Source: Ambrosia x helenae
Lineage: Eukaryota; Streptophyta; Magnoliopsida; Asterales; Asteraceae
NCBI GenBank assembly: GCA_030844895.1
Contig: CM061232.1
Location: 82,106,555 to 82,170,554 of the forward strand
Direction of reading: 5' to 3'
Length of the DNA stretch: 64,000 nucleotides
Shown here piece after piece: positions 11,843 to 23,360 of the stretch. The notes beneath the pieces are model-generated. The model saw nothing but the letters and a program-made list of their open reading frames with translations, was not told the origin of the DNA and ran no database searches. The first letter of the stretch is position 1, and every line of letters begins with the position of its first letter. The position numbers and the translations under genes were made by a program.

Positions 11843-12658
11843 TAATTATTGCCATGAATTATAATGAAGATGATGGAACATGCCGAGTCAATGTGGGTCA
11901 TGGTTGATCTTAATGCATGGACCATCATCTATGACCACGTTTGATTATATTAAGCCAAACAAGATTTCATAAGCCCTGATCTTTCAAACCGGATTTAGTA
12001 AGTTATAATTGAACAAAAAGATCTTAGTCAATCATAACAATTTGCTAAAGTTTTTATTTTCTTTTATTTTATTTTTAAAAAGACTGGTGACTTCTTAGTA
12101 ATTCATTTTTTAAATAATTTGCGCACACGTTTTGTAAAGAATTTACGACATGTATTCAATTATCATTGAAAAAAAATAATAATAACATGTAACGACAAAT
12201 CACATAGGATTTCAATTTGGTAGCAGATTTTGCGACGGTAATTAGTAGTCGCACTCAGTCACTACAATTAGAGATCATTGAGGACTTATGAAAGGGGCTA
12301 CACTTGTTTTTTTTTATTTCAGTAATTTCTATCAATCCTGCACTTTCATATCACTTTACAGAAACGGTTATTTCGAGGTAACACTACATTGATTCGTTTA
12401 TTTATTTTTCATTTAAATAAATAAATATATATTGAAAATTTACTCTTTTTGTTTTTTCACACGGTACCTTTAAATGTATGGTGGCGGTCAAACGATCTTT
12501 AAATTTTGCATTTAAACCATAGCTAACAATTGTCAAAAAAATTAAATTATGCATTCAAACCATAGTAAAACGGTAAAAAAAAGGCTATACACACACACCG
12601 TGTGGGTGATCATTTACATTCACTCTAAACCCACGGTTAACACATTTCAAACGAAAAA
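11843..12658. other. No gene seen; A+T-rich
   Basis: The last part (about 12318-12450) resembles the sequence just upstream of the Harbinger remnant at 53226, for example tcctgcactttcatatcactttac here and a similar block at 53001-53024. It therefore probably belongs to the same element family as the Myb-like remnant that follows. No other feature was recognised. Confidence 0.4.
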
Positions 12659-12988
12659 ATGACGCGTTGGAACGAGGATGATGAGGTCGCCTTCGTAGTG
12701 TGCTACCAAGACGCGAGGAATGACCTTGCCCTACAACAAGTACACCGTCCCCGCCACTCGGGGGAGGGGGATATAAGGTTCTGGGACCGTGTGTTGGTGT
12801 CATTGATCGCACGATCGAAAGCCTCCAACGAAAGTGGACCGATCTCAATAAAAAATGTGATCGGTGGAGAACTCTCTACGCAAACACCTTGAAGTAGCAC
12901 CCGGGTATTGAGGAGGGGTTGACTATCGAGTTTACGCATGTGGACTATACGGCTCTACACCGCAACAGTTTCGACCATGTCGTGGTAT
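12659..12988 (+). pseudogene. Harbinger Myb/SANT-like accessory protein remnant
   Basis: PIF/Harbinger elements encode a second, DNA-binding Myb/SANT-like protein that helps the transposase reach the element ends. The ATG at 12659 opens MTRWNEDDEVAF, matching the usual W-x-E-E-E start with aromatic spacing, then ARND and RFWDRVLV. Near 12805 the frame shifts; in the next frame SLQRKWTDLNKKCDRWRTLY is clear, followed by a TAG at about 12895, then a further conserved tail (HRNSFDHVVV) to a TGA at 12988. One frameshift and one internal stop mark it as dead. It is homologous to the remnant at 53226-53540. Confidence 0.65.
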
Positions 12989-14521
12989 GACAATTGTTAC
13001 GTAATGTTTAAGTTGTTTTCATTATGTTTTAATATTTTGTATTTTATTTATGTTTTAATATTAGTATATTAATGTTTTGTGTGTATTATTTAATTATGTG
13101 GTATGTGTTTAATTTATGTTTTAATATTAATAGAATTTAATTGAAAGCAATTAAATAAACCAAACGGTTTCAAAACCGTGTTCAAACACACGATACACTG
13201 TTACAAACCAACTAACAGCACCATCAGCGGCCTTGTTGCCGTGCTGGTAGTGAAATTACCGTAAGGTGCCCGTGGCTTACACGAGAAGCGCCTCGTCCCC
13301 GTTAAACCCGGTAAGCTAATGAAGGCAATGGGCCGTTACCAGCCGGCCAACATACATGAAGGTTAAATAAAACTAGTATTTTAGAGTTTACATACTGGTT
13401 TGTGATTAAAAAGCTACGTGTGAGACTGTGGGTACAATGATTAGATTATTTTTTTAACGTCAAATTTCTACTCCTTGTAAGACTTGAATTTATGACCTCC
13501 TTTTAGGTGTTTTTAGAAGTTTTGCTTCTATCATTGAGCCACCAACCCTATGGCTACAATTATTAGATTGATCTTACAAATTAATCATGCACGTTTATAA
13601 CCGTCTTATTTTTTAATTTGTAATTTTGTTGAGCGACAAACATTTAATATAAAGTCAATTATTTGGACTGCTTTTTTTCAAACAAAAACGAAGCATGTGT
13701 TTTAACAACTGAAACCATTCCATGGTCCTCATTTTAAATCAAAGTCAAGCTTTTAAAAGTTTTTCATGTTCAATACAGTTGAAACATATATAATTTTTCC
13801 ATTTATGTCCCTCTCGTGTGTATATTATTTATATATACTACAAATCTAGTTCTTTTTATCCCCTCTCGGCGTTTATCGGGGTTGTTTGATAAGCCTCTTA
13901 ATGAGGCTCTGAACAATTTAGCGCCGAATGATTCAGCATTTGGTGCGTTTGTTTCAACTTGTAAATGGAATGGTTAAAACTGAACCATTAAGACTTGAGA
14001 TGTTGCTGAACCATTAAGCACTGAACTAGGCTGAACTTTAATGAGACTCTCCTACTAATACGGGACAAAAAAACTAACTATTAATGAATCCAGTTTAATA
14101 ATTCACCACTTAATTAATCAAACAGTCTATTCATTTATTCATGAATCTATAATTACGTCAATCATAAATAAAAATAAAAAATTAATATGATCAAACACCC
14201 AAAATACTTTTTTTTGTATTATTACATAGATCGATGTTTAGATATTCAAAACAAATATATCTAAACTAAAATAATGATAATTAACAAGGTATATTTATTT
14301 TGTCATCGTGAATCTGATCAACACCTTACCTATCTATCATTCTTATTATTTAAAATAGGAATGTTGGAATTTAAATAATTCCAATTAAGCCGTTCATATA
14401 TATCTACTACTACTGTATATAAATGAAAGTAAAGTTGGGACACATGTCATCATATGAGAGCATAGTTTCTGTTTTTCCCACTCATTTTACCGGGTCAAAT
14501 ATATGGGTCATGGATACTCTA
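12989..14521. other. No gene seen; small TE remnants
   Basis: Mostly A+T-rich. A G+C-richer patch at 13200-13360 was not recognised. A possible MITE of about 250 bp runs from ggggttgtttgataagc (near 13878) to ttaattaatcaaacagtc (near 14128). Its interior (tgaaccattaag motifs) resembles the inverted end of the MITE at 41225-41756. No clean target duplication was identified. Confidence 0.35.
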
Positions 14522-15123
14522 TCTACTATTAAATTATTTTTTCTCTCTCATGTGCATGGCACATTCACTTTCCCCCATAATTTTTAAATGTTAATAACTT
14601 TTTTCAACGACATTTTTTTTTAAAGAAATTACACCAAATTAACGAGCGTTTTATTATTTTTCCAACGAGTACCATAGTGCTATACAAAAAACGAAAAAAA
14701 CGAGCGTTTTATTATGAAACGGAGCTTAGTAAAAACAGTTTAAGGTCTGTTTACTAAAGACCAAATCAAGAAGTCAATCATCTGTTGCAAGCAAAGTCTG
14801 TTTACTAAGGTCTGTTCCAAAACACTGGGTCTATTAAGGAGAGTTGTCTGAAACAACTGTTGCTTCAACAGTTGTTACTAAGGTCTGTTCCATAAACAGA
14901 TCATCTATGGAACAGACCTTTGTAACAGTTGTTTGAAGAAACACCTGTTTCAGACAGGTCTTTTTAACATACCCACTGGTCTGGAACAGACCTTAGTAAA
15001 TAAACTTTGCTTGCAACAGATGATTCACTTCTTGATTTGGTGATTAGTAAACAAACCTTAAAGAAATATAATGTTTATATAATTTTGTTGTACAACCCGT
15101 CCAACGGACGGGTATAAAACTAG
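14522..15123 (+). mobile_element. Non-autonomous Helitron-like element
   Basis: The right end has the canonical Helitron layout: a 7-bp-stem hairpin CCCGTCC-AAC-GGACGGG (15096-15112), seven bases, then CTAG (15120-15123) followed by T. A matching 5' end TCTACTATTAAA begins at 14522 after an A, so insertion between A and T is satisfied. About half its length is the foldback at 14743-15058. Its interior block with accaaattaacgagcgtttta recurs at about 49190-49345 and, inverted, at about 50830-50960. No Rep/helicase is present. The 3' end is strong; the 5' end is tentative. Confidence 0.6.
14743..15058. repeat. Foldback MITE nested in the Helitron-like element
   Basis: A near-complete palindrome of 316 bp. 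The left arm starts aggtctgtttacta and the right arm, inverted, reads aggtttgtttacta, and both arms share catctgttgcaagcaaag blocks. Flanking dinucleotides are TA on both sides (14741-14742, 15059-15060), which fits a TA-duplicating element, although the palindromic flank makes the exact duplication ambiguous. Confidence 0.75.
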
Positions 15124-15135
15124 TATATATATATA

Positions 15136-15445
15136 CTAGCTGATTATCCTGGGAGTGTCCCTGAGTTGAAAAATCTAATATGACTTAATAAAAAAGGATA
15201 AAAGAAGTAAACAGTCTCAACCACTTTTAATGCTAAAGAAAGTTGTTCTAATGTTTATACCACGAAAAAGAGTTTTTTAATGCTAAGCATATCGTTATAG
15301 CACATGAACATGGACAATTCATATATGTAATAGTAGGTTTAAAAACATATATACTATCATAACACGATTAATACTTGCCTATATATGATTAATAAATCAT
15401 ATATAGGCAAGTATTAAGTCATATTAGATTTTTCAACTCAGGAAA
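15136..15445 (-). mobile_element. Second Helitron-like 3' end, tail to tail with the first
   Basis: On the minus strand this ends in CTAG (15136-15139) preceded by a ccc...ggg-type weak hairpin. The same order of words (actag...gtccc...gagttgaaaaatctaatatgac) occurs at 50444-50489, so it is a repeated family terminus. Part of it is inverted at 15417-15445, making a palindromic segment. The other end was not found. Confidence 0.4.
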
Positions 15446-15604
15446 ACCCTTTGAATTGAGAAAACTATAGTAAACCTAATATGTGGCTATGAAAGCTCCA
15501 CATCACCCCATCTTGATCAAGCCTCAAGGGCACCAATGTCATTTATACAAAACCATCACATCACTTCATTAATATATATCAGATTCTTTGTTTCTTATTC
15601 CTCA

Positions 15605-15609
<5 letters not shown>

Positions 15610-15648
<39 letters not shown>
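15610..15648. repeat. (CT)n microsatellite
   Basis: About 19 uninterrupted CT units. Confidence 0.95.
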
Positions 15649-15652
<4 letters not shown>

Positions 15653-17040
15653 ACAATTTCAAAACATAAAGATGCTTCTACTCATCTCTCATCACCACCA
15701 CCCTCTTCCTCCTTACCACCACCCAAACCCCATCACCATCAGCCCCTCACACCACCCGTCGTCTAAACCCCACCGTCCATCTACTCCTAAAACCAACTTC
15801 GTCTGACCCCACCCTCCATCTAATTCTTGATCTGGAATTGTTTCTTAACAATGGTATACAAAATCTGATCCACAAGGTCGTTAGAGATCTTGTTTCCTTC
15901 TCTTGGTGGTTTGGTGAAAACGATGGTAGATGGTGTTCAATATTGGTGGTGGTCGAGTGATGTTAATGAAGGATTAGGTGTGGGTGTGAGGTGGAGAAGG
16001 ACGGTGATGGTGACAGTACACAGTGGTGATGGAGCCGTGGTGTAAAGATCTGTGGTTTTTGTATGGTCGTGGTTTCTTTAATTTAGGTTTTTGTTACCGG
16101 TGGTGGTGAGAGGTTGTAGAGGGGTGGTGCGGCAGAGGTGGTGAGATGTTGAAGAAAGTCGTCTAAAATTCCATGTAAGTTTCTAGATTTATTTATTAAG
16201 TTTCAACTTTTATTTATTAATTTCTTTGATTTAGTAAATAGAAAAAAATATTAATTGTTTTGTTTATTGTTTTTTCTAGTTACCTTATCAGTGAAGGTTT
16301 GAAGGTTTTGATTTTGTATTAGTGCTACTGATGAATCTATAACATTTATTCATGATATAAACAGATTGAGATGTTTTTGTATGGGGATAGTTTGTTTGCA
16401 CACCATGTGTTTGATCAAATGCTTGAATGAAAAAAAAAAAAAACTTATGTTAACCTTTTTTTATTATTATGTTGTTTATATTAGATTGGATGTTAAAACG
16501 ATCATCTTTTTTGAATTGGGTAAATGTGTTTTTATTGAATATTTTTGGTTTAAGGTCTTTTAGTTCTGAATTAGGAGTTAAATCTATCCCAATTAACATG
16601 TGTTAAGGTTCAGTTAACATGTGTTAAATAGAAAATGTGTTTTTATTTCCTTGGTATATCTTTTGATTTTTCTCTACTAATTTTTACTTTATAATTCTTG
16701 TATATATGTTATTCTGTGTGAAGGTTTTGATTTTTTGTATTAATGCTTATTGATGTGTCAGGGTTCAATTAACATGTTTTAGTGATGCTAACACATGTTT
16801 ACATTTGTGCCTACTGATGAATCTATCCCAATTGACATGTTTTAGGGTTCAGTTAACATGTGTTAGTGATGGTAACACATGTTAGTATATGCCCAACTAA
16901 CACGTGTTATCCTTTTTGTAGGTGAAGAGATGTTTGTGTTAAAGATGAAGATGGGTACCAAGAACGAAGCATAGCAAGATTTTTTTTATGTTGTTAGGAT
17001 AGTTTTTTTATCATTCATAAATAATTATGTTTACCTTTTA

Positions 17041-17175
17041 AAGTTTTTTACTTTTGAATAGATTCAAATTTGGAGATCCATGTACTTTGTTTTTGTTACC
17101 ACATATATACTTTAGTATGTTTCTAAAAGAAATACATATGGAGATCCATGTAGCTTAAATTTTTAGGTCGCGTAT
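17041..17175 (+). repeat. Direct repeat copy 1 (partner 17735-17869)
   Basis: About 135 bp starting aagttttttacttttgaa, running through gagatccatgtactttg and ending ggtcgcgtat. The partner copy ends ggtcgtgtat exactly where the Tat-type LTR begins, so the insertion cut into or next to copy 2. Confidence 0.8.
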
Positions 17176-17734
17176 CCAAAAAAAGACATATATACGTTAG
17201 TAGGTTTCTAAAATACATACATATGGTTGTTAGGTAAATAAAACATGAGATCCTTATCAAACCAAACTTGTCTCACATATATACGTTAGTAGGTTTCTAA
17301 AAGACATACATATGGTCGTTAGGTAACTAAAACATGAGATCCTTATAAAACCAAATTTGACGTTTTCTCAAGCTACCAACACATGTTACCAAAACATACA
17401 CAGGTCACAATGCATATGTTAGCAAACACACAGGTCACAATGCATGTGTTAGTAAAGGGGCAGGAAGGTGTAGTCTTAATGTTTTTTTAACATGTTAGTG
17501 ATGTGTTAATATGTGTTTAAGGATTACAATTAACATGGTTTAAAGGGCTCATGTAACATACGTTATTAATATGATGTTCACAAATTAACGTGATAATTAT
17601 TTGAGTTTAACTCATTTACTAATTCAATATCTAACACGTGTTAAATATGGAAATTATTTGAGTTCAACTCATTTCTAATTCATTATATAACATGTGTTAA
17701 GTTGACCTTATTTTCCAGTTGTTCGATAGCTTTT

Positions 17735-17869
17735 AAGTTTTTTACTTTTGAACAGATCCAAATTTGGAGATCCATGTACTTTGTTTTTGTTACCACATAT
17801 ATACATTAGTAGGTTTCTAAAAGACATACATATAGAGATCCATGTAACTTAAATTTTTTGGTCGTGTAT
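17735..17869 (+). repeat. Direct repeat copy 2, abutting the Tat-type LTR
   Basis: Matches 17041-17175 with a few substitutions and stops at the LTR boundary 17870. Confidence 0.8.
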
Positions 17870-18446
17870 TGAAGAAACAAATAGTCTTACCACCTGTTAG
17901 GGATGATAAGATTACTAGTATCCACAGAGTTGATCCTTCACTAGCAGCTATGGAACAAAGGACCTGCAAAAAAGAATGTATCTGTGGGTGTGGAGACGAC
18001 TACACGAGGTAGTTGTTTATAACAAAAACGGGGTGAATGGGGATACTATCTAGTATGATAGCTCTCCAGGTCAGTAGAAAGTGTCCTCTCCTATTGGGGA
18101 TGTGATCCCTTTTATAGGAGAGTCCGTATGCCACCATTACCCCAGTCCTAACCGTGGTTAGGTTGTCTCCATCACCCTTAGTCGTGTTAGTGTGATGAAA
18201 TAAGGAAAGCTAAATTAATGGGAATAGTGGAACCGTGTACCGCCTTTAATGGTGTGGTTACGTGATTCATGCATGGCTATTGACCATGCATGATATTCGC
18301 CTTGACCGGGTGTTGACCAATCATTGCCTTATTTGTCTAGTCATTAATGAGCTTTGACTGTGTTTTGCACGTAGTCCTTATCCGCGCGGTAGCATTGCGT
18401 CCGGATTGGATGTGCGGAATGGTTTAGTTAGTACCGACTCCCTTCA
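17870..18446 (-). mobile_element. 3' LTR of the Tat-like element (left copy)
   Basis: 577 bp, reading TGAAG at one end and CTTCA at the other, a perfect 5-bp terminal inverted repeat. It is bounded on the right by a minus-strand polypurine tract and on the left by the repeat ending at 17869. It matches 28840-29367 with about six substitutions over the shared 528 bp. Confidence 0.8.
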
Positions 18447-18460
18447 AGTCCCCCCAGTCC
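18447..18460 (-). other. Polypurine tract
   Basis: The minus strand reads GGACTGGGGGGACT immediately before the LTR start TGAAGGGAG, the expected place for plus-strand priming. Confidence 0.65.
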
Positions 18461-18914
18461 AGTGTGTCTCGTATCTAGAAGTAATGAAGAGATGTGAGGG
18501 ATGCTGGACTTATTAGGCGTGGGTTGTTGCGTATGGTCTTTTTTATCCGTACTGAATTCGCATATGTATGTTTGGCTATTTGATCTTTGCCTGCGTAAAT
18601 CTTATGCGGAGAACGGGTGTTAAAATTTTTACGTCAACTGTCCGCAAAAAAGTGAGACACGTCAGTTGGCATGTGTGGACAGTTGTCACTTCCCCCTTGA
18701 ATTTGAAAACTTGTGGTCCATATGGCGAGTGGGAGTGACGTGACTTCTGTCAGTTGAGACGTGTGCTGAGACGTTTGAGCGGCGGTTGTCAGGCGAGTGG
18801 GCGCGTGAGGCGCGTGTGACGTCTGTTTGTCTTCCATTGTACACGTGTCATTTCCCTATTGGGCTCATCTCCGAAAAGCCTATCCATGACGTCAGGCACA
18901 TTAATTGCAAAGCC

Positions 18915-18921
18915 TATAAAT
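18915..18921 (+). promoter_or_regulatory. TATA box for the antisense accessory gene
   Basis: TATAAAT lies 105 bases upstream of the ATG at 19020, on the strand opposite to gag-pol. The same motif and spacing are kept in the second copy (about 36135 and 36239). Confidence 0.55.
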
Positions 18922-19019
18922 TAAATTTTGAATGTTGCTTTTCCATTTTCAACTGTTTCAAAATTTTGAATTTCTTTCTTCAACGTCTTTGTTTTCCTGA
19001 AACCACAATATTCTTCATT

Positions 19020-22000
19020 ATGTCACAAGATTCACAAGATGTGCAAGAGTCTAGTAAAACATCAGATTCCGTTAAAGATCTGGGCAAAGAATCGTCCAAG
19101 AGTATAGAGGCCACCACTATCAAGTGGGATAAAGCCTCCTATTTGAATTTTCTGGATCAATATAGCATTTTGCCGGAATGGGAGCCTGAACTTCCGGCTG
19201 AAAGACAGACTGCTTTGAAGGCCCCTCCTGGTAAGATTGCCTTGTATGCTGCAACGTTTATCAAATGTTGTTTTCGTCTGCCGGCTACCAAATTTGTGGT
19301 GGATGTTTTACTGAAGTATGGTGTTCACCCCCACACAATTGACCCTTTATGGGTGGTGCCGGATATTACATTTCGAAGCTACTTACCAAGCTTTGGAAAT
19401 TGAGGCCACCTTTGAAAGACTAAACGTTTTCTACGTTCTTGAAGCAGCCCGTGGTGGGAGTTGTTGGTATAGCTTAGGTGCTCGCCGGAAAGTTAAACAG
19501 CTTGTGTCTGAGAAAGTGAAGTCTATGTATGAATGGAAAGATAAGTTCTTTTATATTAACCATGGTGTAATCCCTGCACCCTTTCAATGGATGATGTTGG
19601 GTTTGAAGGAGAAGATAGCTGAGTTCCCTCCCATGGAGGGTTATAAAGATCAAGGTTGGTATAAAACTCTTTGTGATCATGCCACTCCCCTAATGATGGA
19701 TGAGTGTCCGGAGAGTGTTTTAAATTTGTTAGGGATTAGTCTTATCTGCCCTGAGGGTCAAGACCCCAATCCTCCAAAAGGTATTAACATCATGACTTAT
19801 ATTTTATGTTTCTCTTGTTGGTGTTCATGTATTTTTATCCTTCCCCAGATGCTACTCTGTTTGAACTGTTCGCCAAGCGTGGTGAAGCAAAGGTGTTATA
19901 CGCACCCGCTATTCCTGGTCTGCCACGCTTATCTGAAAGGAATAGTGGGAATTTCTTATTTCCGAACCTGGTTAATCCTCCGAAGCAATATGTTCGGACA
20001 GGTTTTTCATTTTTCCCTTATCTTTTTTTGTGATTGATTATCTTGTTGTGCGCAAAGAAAGTGCAGCAAGTACGCGACCTGCGTACTGATGTAGCGCATT
20101 CTTCGTGTTAGGTGCGGGTATACAACTCCGCGGGAAAGCCGTAATTGATGTTGACGAAGTTACTTCACAGCGCAAAAAATCATTGGGTTAGTTCTTGTAA
20201 CTCCGGAATTTGTTCCTCACATATGATTTCAATTTATACAGATGTGGTTTCTGCGGCAGGCAAGGGTACTTCTAGGAAGCGTGCCATAGCAAGCAAGAAG
20301 ACCAAGCCGCCTGCTATTCCCATTGTGGTTGAAGAAGTAGATGAGGAATTGACTGAATCTGATACAGAGTTGGAGCATAAACGTGCCAGACGCTCATCAC
20401 CTGTTCATCAGTCGGAGGGTGTTACTGAAGAATTGTTTCAACAGAGGGTTGCCGAGTTAAATCAAAAGCAAGTGCGGGTTCCTGATTCTGCGGAAACTTC
20501 GAGTGACTTTCCGCGTCCGGACCCTATTTCAGAGGTTCCGGTCAACGTTTTCAAGCCTTTGTCGTGGCCAACGACTGATAAACTAGAGATACCTGTGAAG
20601 CCCCTGCCTGTTCGCGCAAATCTGCCTATGAAGACGTTGAGGCATTTGTCTGGTACGTGTATATTTTGTATTCCTTTTTTACGTGTTTGATTTTTTGAAT
20701 AAGTCTGTTGACTTGTTACGGATAGCCTTTGTTGTAGGTCAGCATCCCTTTGCGGAGACACAGAAAAAGCAGGCACCCTCAGCTTCAGAGAAGTCATCCT
20801 TGCCTGATCAATCTGTAGACTTGACTACCCAGGCTGCCGCGGATGCTACTGAAGCTGTTGTGAAGGAGACTTTGCTGCCACAGGCTGAGCCCACGCCAGA
20901 AGAGTTGGTGGTTGGCGTGGAGAGGGATGTTGGGAAGAAGGTAGATGAGACTGAGACGCCCAACTTGAGTGTTGAAATGCCTGTCTCCTCCGTGTGTGCG
21001 CCGAGTTCACCGCAGAAGGACAAGAATGATGAGGTAATTGTTGAGAATTTGCCTTCTTTTGAACATACACCGGTTGAAACCACTGTTAGCCAGACTGATC
21101 GTCCTGTTAATGTTGTTGCTAATCCCGGAAATCCTGGACATTCTGGACGCCGATTGAGGTTATTTTCTTCTCGCCCATCTGACGTGCCGAAGCCGTATCA
21201 GCCACGCTGGGACATTATGGACACAACTCGCTTTTCTAATGCGCTTGACGCGCAGGAGTTTGTGATGTTGTCCGTTCCCCCTGCTGAGCGTGATTACCAG
21301 GATAGCGTCGATCGACGCTCTTTATTTATTGATATGGCAATGAACCTTTCGCTTGGCGTGAGCGGCCGTGGGTCCCTTATTAGACGTGAGAATGAGTTCC
21401 AAATGGATTACCAAAATTTGAAGGACTCAGAGGCCGCCTTGCTTGCGTGTGAAGAAGAGTTCCAACATGCCCGCAATGAGATTCGATCAGAGATTGATCA
21501 TCACAAGAAGGTTGCTCGCGATGCTGTTGCGGAACTGGAGAAGGTGAAAAAGGAGAGAGCTGATGCTTCAAAGGCCTGGTTCGCCCCATGTAAGCGGACT
21601 AATGAAGAGACTGAGGCTTTGAAGCTCGAGAATGCCCGCTTGAAGCACGAAATAGAGCAAGGCAAGAAATCACATGAAGAAATTCAAACTCAGCTTGCTG
21701 ATACTGTGCAGAAATATAATGTTCAACATGAGGAACTCCTTACTGCTACTTCCTCCTTGTCCGATGTGGAAGCAAAAGTAAAAGAATTGACGTTGGCAAA
21801 CTCCCAATGTCAAGAGGAAAAGGCTTTGGCGGAGTCATCATGTACACATGCAAAAGTTGAGTTGGACAAGGTGCAAGCATTGTTTGAACAGTCCACGGAT
21901 ATGGCTGTTGCTGCAAATGAAAGGATTGCCTGGCTGATGAGTGATGGAGTTGCTGGGGTAAGTTATAAGATTCTTTTTCCATCTACCCCTTTACTGATTA

Positions 22001-22485
22001 ACTCCTTTGTTGATGTCTTATTGTTTCCTATTGTGTAGATCTTCAAGCGTGTTTGGAACGATCCTGCGTTGACCGAAGTGATTGTGCGCATTTCCAGTTC
22101 TTCCGTGAAGCAAGGGATAAAGCTTGGCTTCACCGAAGGTTTTTATCATCACGCAGAAGGCAAAGAAAAGGAAGCTGGTCCATACGAGAATGTGTCGTAT
22201 GATGAAGAGTTGATGAAGGCTTATGAGGACTATGAGCACCTGAAATTCGAAGTCTTTGACCTGTTGGAAGCTTGCGCGAAGACTGATGATCCTGCTGGAG
22301 AGTTACGCAGCTATTTCATCAAGTCTGACCGTCTTGGAGCTGAGCTTGCTGAAAAAGCGCAGATGGAAGAGAAAGCCAAGATGGTTTCCACTGATGGTGA
22401 AGCAGGAACGTCGTCCGCTGCTGGGGAGAAACGCGTGGAAGGTGCTGGAAATGATGATATCTCCCAATACCTGAACCTTGGTTGA
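19020..22485 (+). CDS. Spliced antisense ORF (aORF) with 'putative gypsy type transposon' domain and coiled coil
   Basis: Predicted exons are 19020-19780, 19849-20001, 20112-20186, 20242-20652, 20738-21957 and 22039-22485. Each intron is GT-AG; the first four split codons after base 1 and the fifth falls between codons, so the frame joins cleanly for about 1,020 residues. Exon 1 resembles the Pfam family PF04195 of plant gypsy elements (key words KYGVHPTQL in the second copy, LNVFYVLE, MYEWKDKFFY). Exons 4-5 are acidic and serine-rich, then a long heptad-type coiled coil covers about residues 690-860 (ENARLKHEIEQGKKSHEEIQ). Exon 1 has one extra C in a C-run at 19328-19332 relative to the second copy, breaking the frame. 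Function is unknown; related antisense ORFs sit in the same place in Tat elements. Confidence 0.7.
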
Positions 22486-22760
22486 GATGCCCTGTTTCTT
22501 TGCTTTATTTGATTTCTATCATCGTGAACAATTTAATTTTCTGTGTATGGTGAACACTGTGGCTTTTTTATATTTTTATATTCCACGTATGCATGGTAAT
22601 CATTGGATGATGTCATCCGTTATACTTCCTGACGCAGATGACTGTCAGTCTGCCACTGATGTGACGGTTGTGACGGCGGTGGCAGGGTAACTTGACAGAT
22701 GTCACTAGGGTAATTGAGTGGTTACCATTAATGGTAATTAATGGTTACAACCTCTCTGCT

Positions 22761-22770
22761 CTATATATAG
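22761..22770 (+). promoter_or_regulatory. TATA box upstream of a small ORF
   Basis: CTATATATAG lies about 46-55 bases before the ATG at 22816 and is followed by a pyrimidine-rich start-site-like sequence, suggesting a separate promoter from that of the larger antisense gene. Confidence 0.5.
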
Positions 22771-22815
22771 TAAGTGTACTTTCATTTTTCCATATACTTG
22801 AATAAAAATTTTACC

Positions 22816-23106
22816 ATGTCTTCTGAAAAGATGGCGTCCCACTCTTCAAACAATGCTTTGAGTGCCCAGGAGGTTTTAGCCATGCAGGGTATCATCAGGT
22901 TGTCTCGTCATCCTGATCATGATCGTTCTTCCACTGATGCTCTTGATCGTCTAGCGGAGCACTGTGCATTCCTGCTGTCACAAGAAGACATGCGTCCTGA
23001 TCATTTGGATGATCAAGGCACTTCTGATGGGAAGCCATTAAAGATGAAGAAGCTATCCGAGTTGGGAGATGTTAAGAAGACACCCACCAAGAAGATTAGG
23101 GGTTAG
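22816..23106 (+). CDS. Small antisense ORF of the Tat-like element, unknown function
   Basis: The 96-residue frame starts MSSEKMASHSSNN and ends KKTPTKKIRG. It is hydrophilic, with a central stretch ALDRLAEHCAFLLSQEDM that could be helical and a lysine-rich C-terminus that could serve as a nuclear-localisation signal; no family was recognised. It follows the larger antisense gene by 330 bases on the same strand and lies 254 bases beyond the end of pol, which reads towards it. A TATA box sits just upstream. Its coding status is inferred from context and composition only. Confidence 0.45.
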   Translation: MSSEKMASHSSNNALSAQEVLAMQGIIRLSRHPDHDRSSTDALDRLAEHCAFLLSQEDMRPDHLDDQGTSDGKPLKMKKLSELGDVKKTPTKKIRG

Positions 23107-23360
23107 GTTCTCCTTTCTATGTGTTGGGGTTTTTATGTGTAAAGTATTTTCTTTTGGTTAGCTGTTGGGTCACTGTGTCTATGGGGTTTAAGTTGTATGT
23201 TTGGTAATTCCCCTTTTTTGGTTGTTTGGTATATGTGGTAGTGGTCTACGCTTTTGGTATGTAGACTGTATTTGCTGCCCAACAGTATGTATGAAAAATG
23301 CTTTTTGTAATATAAATGAACTTGGACATCAATTCCTTATTACAAAATTATTGTAGCAGG

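Larger units (their letters stand above)
15446..17869. other. No gene seen; A+T-rich with acatgtgtta motifs
   Basis: The stretch has many dispersed copies of acatgtgtta and its inverse between 16590 and 17700, a local duplication of about 85 bp (17180-17260 and 17275-17345), and a (CT)n tract. The 15.5-15.8 kb ORFs arise from the CT and CAC repeats and are not genes. Confidence 0.4.

Noticed and set aside
15536..15806. Serine/leucine-rich and His/Pro-rich ORFs
   Set aside because: Produced by the (CT)n tract and CCACCAC repeats; two frames are open at once, as expected for a simple repeat.
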